Source: Streptomyces sp. Ag109_O5-1
Lineage (GTDB): Bacteria > Actinomycetota > Actinomycetes > Streptomycetales > Streptomycetaceae
Direction of reading: 5' to 3'
Length of the DNA stretch: 64,000 nucleotides
NCBI RefSeq assembly: GCF_003814875.1
Contig: NZ_RKQF01000001.1
Location: 2,542,001-2,606,000 of the forward strand
In this document: piece by piece, positions 8,849-17,109 of the stretch
Position numbering within the stretch: position 1 is the first letter of the stretch
How the letters are laid out: the number at the start of each line of letters is the position of its first letter
Program-made: the position numbers and the translations under genes
The notes under the pieces: model-generated
Database searches by the model: none
What the model was told of the DNA's origin: nothing
The model's input: the letters and a program-made list of their open reading frames with translations, nothing else

Positions 8849-9496
8849 ATGGTGTCCACGGACCGGATCCTGGCCTTTGCCGCGATGTCGCTCCTGGTCA
8901 TCGCGATCCCCGGGCCGAGTGTGCTGTTCGTGATCGGCCGGGCGCTGGCCCACGGCCGCCGTACCGCCGTGGCCACCGCGGTCGGCAATGTCTTCGGCTC
9001 GTATCTGCTGGTGGTGGCGGTCGCGTTCGGCATCGGCTCGCTGGTGGAGCGCTCGGTGACGGTGTATCTGGCGGTCAAGCTGCTCGGCGCGGCCTACCTG
9101 GTCCACCTCGGTGTCCAGGCCTTCCGGCACCGCAAGGAGCTCAAGGCCTCGGCGATCCGGCGGGTCCCGGCGGGCGTACCGCGCGGCGATCTGCGCACGC
9201 TCCTGGACGGCGCCCTGGTGGGTGCCACGAACCCCAAGGGCGTGGTCTTCTTCGCCGCGGTCCTTCCCCAGTTCGTCGACCACACGGCCGGCCGGGTCCC
9301 CGGTCAGATGCTGCTGCTCGGCCTGGTCCCCATCTCGATCGGCCTGGTCACGGACACCCTGTGGGGCCTGACCGCGTCGGCGGCCCGCACCTGGTTCGCC
9401 CGCTCGGACCGGCGGCTGTCACTCGTCGGCGGCGCGGGCGGCATGGCGATGATCGGCCTGGGTGTGACGGTGGCGGTGACGGGTCGGGCGGACTGA
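8849..9496 (+). CDS. LysE/RhtB-family amino-acid exporter
   Basis: About 215 residues with five to six hydrophobic segments. The N-terminus (STDRILAFAAMSLLVIAIPGPSV) carries the conserved PGP of LysE/RhtB proteins, and GATNPKGVVFFAAVLPQF is the second family signature. These membrane proteins export amino acids or related small molecules. ATG at 8849 lies 10 bases after GGGAGG; ATGs at 8843 and 8840 are nearer to it. The partner LysR is on the other side of the IS701 element. It converges on the AlkZ-like gene with only 16 bases between the stops, which include a short run of GACT repeats. Confidence 0.88.
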   Translation: MVSTDRILAFAAMSLLVIAIPGPSVLFVIGRALAHGRRTAVATAVGNVFGSYLLVVAVAFGIGSLVERSVTVYLAVKLLGAAYLVHLGVQAFRHRKELKASAIRRVPAGVPRGDLRTLLDGALVGATNPKGVVFFAAVLPQFVDHTAGRVPGQMLLLGLVPISIGLVTDTLWGLTASAARTWFARSDRRLSLVGGAGGMAMIGLGVTVAVTGRAD

Positions 9497-9512
9497 CTGA
9501 CTGACTGAGGTA

Positions 9513-10619
9513 TCACTGGGCTGCTACGACCGTCCCGAACCGGATGTCGTACGGCGTCCCCGGGTGCATGACGGCCAGCATCCGCTCCCCCTCCTCCTTG
9601 ATGCCGTCCTGCTCGGCCCGGCTCGGTCGCCCGAAGGTCTCGACGACCAGCGCGTCCTCCTCCAGCTTCCACACGCCCGCCAGAAAGCCGTCGACGAGGA
9701 GGGTGCGGAAGGGCTGGTTGCCCCGCCAGGCGCGGCCCCAGTACTCGGGCGGTACGACGCGGGTGCGGTCGGCGTGCGAGAGGAGGAGGTTGTCGAACTC
9801 GGGGAGGAAACGGGGTGGCGCCGGCGTCTCCGGGTCCGGGCGGGGCGCGTCGGGCAGATCGAAGAGTTCGGCTCCGCTGTCGTCCCGGAAGGCGAGCAGC
9901 CGGGGCCGGAGCCGTTCGAAGACATCCCGGAGCCGGGTCAGTCCGGCCCAGGTCTGCATGTCCTTGACGGAGGCGGGACCGAAGGCGGCGAGGTAGCGCA
10001 GGACGGTGGCGTCCGGGGTGGGCGCGGGCTCGGCGGGGCGGCCCAGCCAGTGCTCGGCGGTGGTGAGAGCGACCTGGCCGCTGCGCCCCCACAGCCCGCG
10101 CGGGGTGACCTGGACGAGCGGCAGCCTGCAGCGGGCGGCGACGGCGAGGGACTGCGGATCGGCGTCCGGCCACTCGGCGCGCAGCGCCTGTCTCAGCTCG
10201 GCCATGGTGCGGGGCTCGGCCTCGACCAGGTCCCGGGCGAGCCCGGCGAGCCGGTCCAGGTCGACGCCGGCCAGCCCCGTGCGGAAGTAGGTCAGCTCCC
10301 GGTCCCGGGCAGGCTGCACGAGCGGGCGCAGGGTGAGAGCGTCGGCGGCGGTGTGGGTGTGGATGGTCGACCGCATGGTGACGATCCGGACCGCCTCCCG
10401 GTCGGCCATGGGTCGCGCGAGGTGCTCCGGGGCGAAGCCGTCGAGACGGGCGGCGAGGGCGTAGTACGGCGGCTTGACGTTCTGCGCCTGGAGGCCGACG
10501 AGGTGCGCCACGGCGTCCTGCGCCGACCGGGGAGAGCGGCGCAGCAGGAGCTGGCGGTCGAGGGTGGCGCGATTGAGGGCGCGGGTGCCGAGAACCGGGC
10601 CGGACGGCTTCTTCGTCAT
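9513..10619 (-). CDS. Winged-helix DNA glycosylase-like protein (AlkZ/YcaQ family)
   Basis: A 368-residue HTH_42 superfamily protein. LVGLQAQNVKPPYYAL near residue 40 holds the QxQ pair that in characterised AlkZ and YcaQ enzymes sits at the lesion-binding site. The family removes bulky alkyl adducts or unhooks interstrand cross-links and often protects producers from their own genotoxins. The rest matches the three tandem winged helices and C-terminal barrel by length and pattern (GLWGRSGQV, EFDNLLLSHADRTRV, RTLLVDGFLAGVW). No toxin-producing cluster is nearby, so it may be one of the general-repair homologues. Start at 10619; promoter region is 10620-10827, shared with corA. Confidence 0.82.
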   Translation of the reverse strand: MTKKPSGPVLGTRALNRATLDRQLLLRRSPRSAQDAVAHLVGLQAQNVKPPYYALAARLDGFAPEHLARPMADREAVRIVTMRSTIHTHTAADALTLRPLVQPARDRELTYFRTGLAGVDLDRLAGLARDLVEAEPRTMAELRQALRAEWPDADPQSLAVAARCRLPLVQVTPRGLWGRSGQVALTTAEHWLGRPAEPAPTPDATVLRYLAAFGPASVKDMQTWAGLTRLRDVFERLRPRLLAFRDDSGAELFDLPDAPRPDPETPAPPRFLPEFDNLLLSHADRTRVVPPEYWGRAWRGNQPFRTLLVDGFLAGVWKLEEDALVVETFGRPSRAEQDGIKEEGERMLAVMHPGTPYDIRFGTVVAAQ

Positions 10620-10827
10620 GCGGGCACGCTAACGCCGAACTAGGACAGATCCTGACCGCATCCCGCCCCGGTTCCCTCCCTGATTCCCTCCGCCGGACCC
10701 GTATGCCCCGTATATCCTGCACCAGGACTCACTGATCAAGCGTGATCCCTCGAACCGCGCTTGATCGCACGGTTCACACGGCTCACGCGGATCACACCGA
10801 TGCAGACTCCACCGAGAGGCGGCCGCG

Positions 10828-12000
10828 ATGTCGGAGCGACGCCCCAGCCCGGTCTCGAAGAACGCGGGGAACGGCCGGAGCGCCAGAAGGTCCGTCTGGC
10901 GCCGCGCCCTGCCACCGGAGCAGGACACGGCCGAACTGCCGGAGCCCGGGGCCGCGTCGGCCGTGGAGTCCGCCGAGCAGCCGAGCGTCGTGGAGGCGGC
11001 GCTGTACCGCGACGGGGTGCGCGTCTCGACGCCGGCGACCCTCGCGGAGACGTACCGCGAACTGCGCGACCAGCCCTCGGGCATGGCGTGGATCGGCCTG
11101 GCCCGCCCGACCTCCGGCGAACTCCTCTCGCTGGCCGCCGAATTCGACCTGCACCCACTCGCCGTCGAGGACGCGATGGAGGCCCACCAGCGCCCGAAGC
11201 TGGAGCGGTACGGCGACACGCTCTTCGTCGTCCTGCGCGCCGCCCGCTATCTGGACGCGCCGGAGGAGGTCGACTTCGCGGAGCTGCACGTGTTCGTGGG
11301 CCCGGACTTCGTGATCACGGTCCGCCACGGCGCGGCCCCCGACCTCTCGGCGGTCCGCAGCCGTATGGAGGACTCCCCCGACCTCCTCAAACTCGGCCCC
11401 GAGGCGGTCCTGTACGCCATACTCGACGCGGTGGTGGACGGTTACGCCCCCGTCGTCGCCGGCGTCCAGAACGACATCGACGAGATCGAGACGGAGGTCT
11501 TCCGAGGCGAACCGGAAGTATCCCGCCGTATCTACGAACTCTCCCGCGAGATGGTCGAGTTCCAGCGCGCCACCCGCCCCCTGGTCGGCATGCTGCACGG
11601 CCTGATGGCCGGCTTCACCAAGTACGAGACCGAAGAGGAACTCCAGCGCTACCTCCGCGACGTGGCCGACCACGTCACCCACATCAGCGAACGCGTGGAC
11701 GGCTTCCGCCAGGCCCTCACAGAAATCCTCACGGTCAACGCGACCCTGGTCACCCAACAACAGAACGCAGAGATGCGGGCGTTGGCGGAAGCAGGCTTCG
11801 AACAGAACGAGGAGATCAAAAAGATCTCTTCTTGGGCGGCGATTCTGTTCGCTCCGACGCTGGTCGGAACGATCTACGGCATGAACTTCAGAGAGATGCC
11901 AGAGTTGCACTGGGTACTCGGATACCCCTTCGCCATCGTCCTGATGGCAGTCGTATGCACCAGTTTGTACTTCATCTTCAAGCGGAAGGACTGGCTCTGA
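10828..12000 (+). CDS. corA: CorA-type magnesium/cobalt transporter
   Basis: 390 residues. After a charged N-terminus of about 60 residues comes the cytoplasmic alpha/beta domain, then a long stalk helix, and at the end two membrane helices. The first of these ends in the signature YGMNF (around residue 353) that forms the pore mouth of CorA channels. ATG at 10828 follows GAGAGG. The last 90 or so codons use many A/T-ending codons (CAA, GCA, GAA, TCT, AGA, GTA, TTG), unlike the strongly G/C-ending upstream part. With an integrase remnant just downstream, this suggests the 3' end was replaced when an element integrated there. Confidence 0.92.
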   Translation: MSERRPSPVSKNAGNGRSARRSVWRRALPPEQDTAELPEPGAASAVESAEQPSVVEAALYRDGVRVSTPATLAETYRELRDQPSGMAWIGLARPTSGELLSLAAEFDLHPLAVEDAMEAHQRPKLERYGDTLFVVLRAARYLDAPEEVDFAELHVFVGPDFVITVRHGAAPDLSAVRSRMEDSPDLLKLGPEAVLYAILDAVVDGYAPVVAGVQNDIDEIETEVFRGEPEVSRRIYELSREMVEFQRATRPLVGMLHGLMAGFTKYETEEELQRYLRDVADHVTHISERVDGFRQALTEILTVNATLVTQQQNAEMRALAEAGFEQNEEIKKISSWAAILFAPTLVGTIYGMNFREMPELHWVLGYPFAIVLMAVVCTSLYFIFKRKDWL

Positions 12001-12075
12001 GTAACCGATCGACGGGGGCCTGCGCCAGGGCCTCGCGGGAGCCGAGGCAGTCGCCAGAAGGACCGCCCAAGGCCG

Positions 12076-12128
12076 CTGGGGAGAATCTGGGGAGAATGAG
12101 ATGTGCTCCGCGTCGGCCGGTTCTCCCC
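12076..12128. repeat. Direct repeats, possible integrase arm sites
   Basis: CTGGGGAGAAT occurs twice head to tail (12076-12086 and 12087-12097), and a partial inverted copy TTCTCCCC lies at 12121-12128. The repeats fall between the corA stop and the tyrosine integrase remnant, where arm-type binding sites of integrases are often found. Function is inferred from position. Confidence 0.5.
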
Positions 12129-12225
12129 GCCGCGGGCCAACGGTCTCGCCGAACCTTGGGGCGTCAGCACTAACAGCGGATGCCGAACATCACGCAGGGT
12201 AATCGCACCTCCGGACCGGAACGCC

Positions 12226-12259
12226 GAAGAGGGGCGCAGCAAGTGCTGCGCCCCTCTTC
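12226..12259. terminator. 16-bp perfect hairpin after the integrase remnant
   Basis: Arms 12226-12241 and 12244-12259 are perfectly complementary over 16 bases around AG (in practice a 4-6 base loop). It lies 27 bases past the integrase stop and ends TCTTCT on the plus strand. Likely terminator for the integrase, possibly bidirectional. Confidence 0.8.
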
Positions 12260-12285
12260 TCGCAGGCGTCCAAGTAGCGTGCCCG

Positions 12286-13271
12286 CTACCCGGCCTGGAC
12301 GGCCCGGGCGCTTCGGTTGAGGAGTGCGTCGATGGCACCGCGCCCCTTCCCGCCGGCCTCGGGCATGAAGTGGGCGTAGAAGTCGAGGGTGATGGTGGGG
12401 GTCGAGTGGCCAAGCGACCGAGCGAGCGTGACCACGGACTCGCCCGCTTCCAGAATGACCGAAGCGTAGGTGTGCCGCAGCACGTGGAAGCCGTCCTTGC
12501 GAGACGCCGTCCAGCGTTCCCCCGCATTCCGCACCGGGATGACGCCGGCCGCGGCGAGAGCGGGCTTCCACACCTCGACATTGAAGATGTTCGCCCGGAT
12601 GGCGTTGCCGTACGTCGTGGTGAGAATAAGCGGGAACTTCTTCCTCTCCCGGTCACCCTCCGGACCGCCCCAGGGCAGCTCCACCTCGACGGCAGGGTAC
12701 TCAAGGAAATACTCGGCCAGCGCCGAGGCAACCGAGGGAGGCATGTCGACGACGCGCGTCTTGCCGCCCTTCGGCAGTGTGAAGTACAAGCGCCCATGCA
12801 GGAGCTGCACCTGCCGGCGGATACGCAGCGCCCCTCGGGCGAAATCGACATCCTCCGGTGACAGCCCGAAGACCTCCCCCTGCCGCAGCCCACAGCCCAG
12901 CGCGACCACCGCAGCGATGCGGTAACGCGGGCCGATCGCGTCCCGAACCCGCAACGCTGTCTCCAACGGCCAGGCTTCCCGCTGGTCCTCCGGCGCCTTC
13001 GGCCAGCGCACCGACTTGGCCCGCATCGGATTACGCACGAGACGCTTGTCATCGATAGCCGTCTCGAAGATGTTCGAGAGCGACGTGAGGATCTGCCGTG
13101 CGTAGCGCGGCGCGCACTCGCCCTCCAGCGCGGCGACGTACCCCCGCAAGACCGCCGGCGTGATGTCGCGCAGGGGAACCATGCCAAGATGCGGTCGGAT
13201 GTGCAGGCGGACCCGCTCGTCGATGCGCTTGACCGTACCTGGCGCGCCACGGACTCCCGTCTGCCAGAAGC
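12286..13271 (-). pseudogene. Tyrosine integrase, N-terminus removed
   Basis: The last 328 or so residues of a phage/ICE-type integrase. Visible are the end of the SAM-like core-binding domain (VPLRDITPAVLRGYVAALEG), then the catalytic domain with GCGLRQGEVFGL (Arg I), HVLRHTYAS (His-x-x-Arg) and TLDFYAHF (nucleophile Tyr). The frame is open across the IS256 boundary at 13271/13272, but the recognisable integrase ends there and its N-terminal arm-binding domain is missing. No replication or transfer genes are present, so this looks like the edge of a lost element next to corA. The truncated protein is probably inactive. Confidence 0.85.
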
Positions 13272-13310
13272 GGGTCTGTGTAGCAAACGGTGGAACTCGG
13301 TCGGTTTTGT

Positions 13311-13603
13311 TCAGCGGCGTCCGGCGGTGAGCCGGCCGTCGAAGGTGATGTCGAAGGCTTGGAGTGCTCCCTTCCAGCGCATGGTCCAGCGTTTGCGTCC
13401 GGTGCCGGTCGGGTCCAGGCTCATGACGGCCAGGTAGAGGCATTTGAGGGCGGCCTGGTCGGTGGGGAATTGTCCCCTGGCCCGGACGGCCTTGCGGATC
13501 CGCGCGTTGATGCTCTCGATCGCGTTGGTGGTGCAGACGATCTTGCGGATCTCGACGTCGAACTGGAGGAAGGGAACGAACTCCGCCCAGGCCGCCTCCC
13601 AGA
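13311..13603 (-). pseudogene. IS256 transposase, C-terminal part
   Basis: The last 97 or so residues of a Mutator/IS256 transposase: LWEAAWAEFVPFLQFDVEIR, then KIVCTTNAIESINARIRKA, which holds the third catalytic residue (Glu), and RWTMRWKGALQAFDITF before the stop at 13311. It joins exactly to the fragment at 16109-17109 if the 2,512-bp insert is removed at the TCCCAGA core. The catalytic triad is therefore split between the two fragments and neither can be active. Confidence 0.9.
13597..13603. repeat. Left attachment core (attL)
   Basis: TCCCAGA, the left copy of the 7-bp core shared by both junctions. To its left is IS256 transposase sequence, to its right the recombinase element. Identity between the two junctions is exactly 7 bases; the next base differs on both sides. 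Confidence 0.85.
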
Positions 13604-13647
13604 AGACATCGCATAGTGCCCCTCTTCATGGTGTTTCTGAGGACACT

Positions 13648-13905
13648 TTGCTGGTCACGCATCCGTTCCATCCATTGTCGGGGCGCCGGTTGCGGGTGTG
13701 CCGCATGGTGCGTCGCTCCAGCGGTCTGGTGTTCATCTGCACCGCCGTTGACGGAGTGACGGTGACGCTTCCGCAGGGGTGGACAGACCGCGGCCCCGCT
13801 CCGGACGGGCACCGGCTTGCGACGACCGGGCTCGGTGCGCTGTCTGCGCTGGTGGAAGCCCTCATGAGCCGTGGCGTCGGGCCGGGAGACGGAGGATCGT
13901 CGTGA
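13648..13905 (+). CDS. Y4bD/DUF5372-like accessory protein of the recombinase element
   Basis: 85 residues if TTG at 13648 is used, with GAGGA four bases before it; no ATG or GTG fits in this frame inside the element. The N-terminus LLVTHPFHPLSGRRLRVC and the central LPQGWTD match, from memory, small proteins of the Y4bD/Y4pK and DUF5372 type that often sit beside recombinase or transposase genes. No biochemical role is known to me. The stop overlaps the GTG of the next ORF (GTGA), and the recombinase follows, so the three genes form one operon. The family name should be confirmed by profile search. Confidence 0.6.
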   Translation: MLVTHPFHPLSGRRLRVCRMVRRSSGLVFICTAVDGVTVTLPQGWTDRGPAPDGHRLATTGLGALSALVEALMSRGVGPGDGGSS

Positions 13906-14048
13906 AGGGCGCCCTCCGTATTGCGGCCTTGGGTGCCCGAGCAGCGGTGACGGGTGGTGACCACGTTGGAGGACTGGAGCCGGAGCGTCGTGCTGCTGGT
14001 GGCGAACATGGTCGAGTCGTGCTTGCGCGGACAGGCGGGTGTCGATGA
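13902..14048 (+). CDS. Tiny ORF coupled to the recombinase (uncertain frame)
   Basis: A 48-codon ORF whose GTG overlaps the preceding stop (GTGA) and whose TGA overlaps the recombinase start (ATGA), as expected for translational coupling. Its third positions are not GC-rich. From about 13957 to 14044 another frame looks more protein-like (TTLEDWSRSVVLLVANMVES) with strong GC3. The gene may thus be frameshifted, or the second frame may be the real product. I do not recognise either protein. Confidence 0.35.
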   Translation: MKGALRIAALGARAAVTGGDHVGGLEPERRAAGGEHGRVVLARTGGCR

Positions 14049-16100
14049 GCGGACTGCAGAAGATCACGTCCTCGCACCGGTCGAGACTGGCGCTGATCTA
14101 TGTGCGCCAGTCGACCCTGCTGCAGGTGCGGGAGAACACCGAGTCGACCGCCCGCCAGTACGGACTGGCCGACCGGGCACGGGAGTTGGGCTGGGCACGG
14201 TCCGACATCGGCGTCGTCGACGCCGACCTGGGCACCTCGGGCCGGTTCTCCGGGCTGCGGGCCGGATTCCAGCAACTGGTGGCCCGGGTCTGCCTCGGCG
14301 AGGTCGGCGCGGTCTTCGGGCTTGAGGTCTCCCGGCTGGCCCGCTCCTCGGCCGAGTTCGGACGGCTGCTGGAGTTCGCGCGCCTGACCGACACCCTCCT
14401 GATCGACGCTGACGGCGTCTATGACCTGGCCGATTTCAACGACCGTCTCGTCCTTGGTCTGAAGTCCACGATGAGCGAGGCCGAGCTGCATATCCTGGCC
14501 GGACGCCTGCACGGCGCCCGCAAGGCCGCCGCCGAACGCGGTGAACTACGCCTGCCACTGCCCGTCGGCATGGTCTATGCCGACGACGGCACCATCACCG
14601 TGGACCCCGACGAAGAAGTACGGACGGCGGTCGCGGACGTCTTCACCCTGTTCGACCAGCACGGCTCCGCCCTCAGGGCGGTCCGCGCCTTCGCCGGACG
14701 CCGCTTCCCGCGCCGTGACACCGGGGTGTGGGACGGCCGGCTGGGCTGGGGACGCCTCACCCATGGCCGGGCCGCCGACGTGCTGAAGAACCCGGTCTAT
14801 GCCGGGGCATACGTTTTCGGCCGATCAACCAGCATCCGCAAGGTGCGGCCCGATGGCACCGTGGTCACCTCAGTCAGCCGCCGCCCTCGCGATCAGTGGG
14901 CCGTCCTGATCCCCGACCACCACGACGGCTATATCTCCTGGCAGCGCTATCTGCAGATCGAAGCGAAGCTGGCCGCCAACCGCACCCGCACCAAAGCAAG
15001 GCCGCCGCGCGAGGGGGTGCCGGTGTGTCAGGGCATCATCTTCTGCGGCTCGTGCGGCTTCCCGATGAACACCCGCTACCGGCGTGCGGACGGCACCGCC
15101 GACTACGTGTGCACCCGCGCCCGCAGCGACGCACTCCAGACCCCCGGATGCCACTCCATCGCCACTCCATCGCCGCCGCGCGGTCGACCCGCAAGTGGTC
15201 GACCTGCTGCTGGCCGCCCTCACCCCCGAGCAGGTTCACCTCGCCCTGGCCGCGGCCGATGAGGTCCACCACCGCCACCAGCGCTCGCACCGGGCCGCCG
15301 AACTCGCCGTGGAGCGGGCCCGATATGAAGCGGAGCGGGCCGAACGCGCCTTCAGCCAGGTCGAACCGGAAAACCGCCTGGTGGCCCGCTCGCTGGAGAG
15401 CCGCTGGGAGGCGAAACTTGCCGCGCTGGCCCAGGCCGAGACCGCGCTGGCCGGCCTGATCGCAGCCGAGCCGGCCCTGCCCGAGGCCGCGCGGCTGCGT
15501 GAGCTCGCCCGTGACCTGCCGGCCCTGTGGCAGGCGCCGACCACCACAGCCAAGGATCGCAAGCGTCTGCTGCGGACACTGATCGCGGACGTGACCGTGC
15601 GGCATGTCGATGACGCCCGTGCTCACATCGGGGTGCGCTGGCATACCGGTGCCGTCGACGAGATCACCTGCGACCGGCGTACCAACCGTAACCCCGCCCA
15701 GGCCGTCGACATCGTCCGTGAGCTGCTGGACGCCCGCACCGACGCCGAGATCGCCGAACACCTCAATAATCTCGGATTCACCACCGGCAACTGCCGCCCT
15801 TTCACCGTGAACTCGATCCGGCGCATCCGGGCCAAGTACGCGATCGGCTCCAGGCGCAACAACCCCACCGAACCCGGGGAGATCACCGTGCCGCAAGCCG
15901 CCCGGATCCTCGGCATCCACGAAGCCGCGATCTACCCCTGGATCCGCGGCGGCGAGATGGCCGCCCGCCAGGCACGACACCGCCGCTGGTGCATCGCCTG
16001 GGACAGCGACATTGAGGCGTACTGGAAACAGCGCGTGGCGACCTCCTCCCACCTCAAGCGGCAAGCGAACACCAACTACGAGACAGGACAGGCAGTATGA
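14045..16100 (+). pseudogene. Large serine recombinase with C-terminal excisionase-like HTH, frameshifted
   Basis: ATG at 14045 overlaps the previous stop. Residues 1-150 are the resolvase catalytic domain with the nucleophile Ser23 in IYVRQSTL and arginines in EVSRLARSS; then come the recombinase domain, and a zinc ribbon (IIFCGSCGFPMN, YVCTRARS, PGCHSI). There the frame breaks: downstream sequence (VDPQVVDLLLAALTPEQVHL, coiled coil, C-terminal region) is in another frame from about 15183. An 11-bp tandem repeat (15150-15160/15161-15171) and a doubled CG lie at the break; removing one copy of each restores CHSIAAAVDPQ. The C-terminus adds an excisionase/MerR-type HTH (ITVPQAARILGIHEAAIYPW). 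About 684 residues when repaired. Confidence 0.85.
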
Positions 16101-16108
16101 AGCCGACT

Positions 16109-16115
16109 TCCCAGA
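16109..16115. repeat. Right attachment core (attR)
   Basis: TCCCAGA, in the same orientation as the copy at 13597. To its left is the end of the recombinase element, to its right the IS256 transposase. If the candidate attP dyad is centred, the crossover dinucleotide would be the CC at bases 3-4 of the core, which is non-palindromic and would fix insertion polarity. Confidence 0.85.
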
Positions 16116-17109
16116 GCCGGACGATCGCCGGATACTTCCCGCCCCAGGCGTCGGTGAACTCCACGAACCGCTCCAGCGCGGCCTCCTCGGTCGGCGCGGT
16201 GTAGACGGGCCTGAGCGCCTTCGCGATCTTCTCCCAGTCCCGCCGGGCCGCGTAACGAAAGCTGTTCCGCAGCAGGTGAACGACACAGGTCTGGACGATC
16301 GTCGCAGGCCAGACGGTGTTCACGGCGTCCGGGAGCCCGGCCAGGCCGTCGCAGACCAGCATCAGGACATCGGCCGCGCCGCGGTTCTTGATCTCGGTCA
16401 GGACCTGGAGCCAGTACTTTGCGCCCTCCCCGCCGTCGCCGATCCACAGGCCCAGGATGTCCCGGTGTCCCTCGGCGGTGACCGCCACCGCCATGTAGAC
16501 GGGACGGTTGGCGACCTGCCCGTCCCTGACCTTTACGTTCACACAGTCGATGAAGACGACCGGGTAGACGCTGTCCAGCGGGCGGTTCTGCCATTCCGTC
16601 ATGCCGGCCATCACACTGTCGGTGATCGTGGAGATCGTGGACTTGGAGATTTCCGTGCCGTACACCTCGGCGAGATGCGCGGAGATCTCCCCATGCGTCA
16701 GCCCTTTCGCCGACAGCGACAGGACCATCTCGTCCACCCCGCCCAGACGCCGCTGCCGCTTCTTGACCAGCTTGGGCTCGAAGGACCCGGCCCGGTCCCG
16801 CGGCACCGCGATCTCGACCGGCCCCGACTCGGTGATCACGGTCTTGGACCGGTGCCCGTTGCGGTAGTTGTCCCGACCGCCCTCGGCCCGCTCACCGGGC
16901 TGGTGCCCCAGATGATCAGTGAGCTCGCCCTCCAAGGCGGACTCCAGCACCCGCTTGGTCAGCTGCTGCAGCAGGCCGCCCTCCCCGGTGAGCTTCACCC
17001 CACCGGCCTGAGCCCGGGCAACCAGCTCGGCGACCAGCCCGTCATCCATGGCGCTCGTCCCACTCACAGGGGCCTGCAGGGCCTCGGTGTCACTCGTCAC
17101 GTCAGTCAT
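16109..17109 (-). pseudogene. IS256 transposase, N-terminal part
   Basis: About 334 residues from ATG at 17109. It begins MTDVTSDTEALQ and includes the N-terminal HTH region, then VVFIDCVNVKV (first Asp), LMLVCDGLAGL (second Asp) and CVVHLLRNSFRY, all typical of IS256 transposases. True sequence ends at LWE at the TCCCAGA core; the run beyond it is read from the inserted element. The C-terminal part is at 13311-13603. Confidence 0.9.

Larger units (their letters stand above)
13597..16108 (+). mobile_element. Compact serine-recombinase element inserted into the IS256 transposase
   Basis: 2,512 bp counted from one core to the next, flanked by direct copies of TCCCAGA (13597-13603 and 16109-16115). 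Cutting it out with one core left restores the transposase sequence YPAIVRLWE-AAWAEF in frame, so the boundaries are exact. It encodes three overlapping plus-strand genes: a Y4bD/DUF5372-like protein, a tiny ORF and a large serine recombinase ending 8 bases before the right core. Joining the ends gives a candidate attP with the imperfect dyad GCAGTATG...CATAGTGC about 8-9 bases either side of the core. There is no cargo beyond these genes. Confidence 0.87.

Noticed and set aside
9491..9506. GACT repeated four times between the LysE and AlkZ-like genes
   Set aside because: Too short to be more than a chance or slippage repeat, and it includes the LysE stop; no function suggested.
12286..14067. 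Single 593-codon integrase-like protein
   Set aside because: Only the part up to 13271 is integrase. The rest is an accidental frame through the IS256 and recombinase element; the IS boundary is precise.
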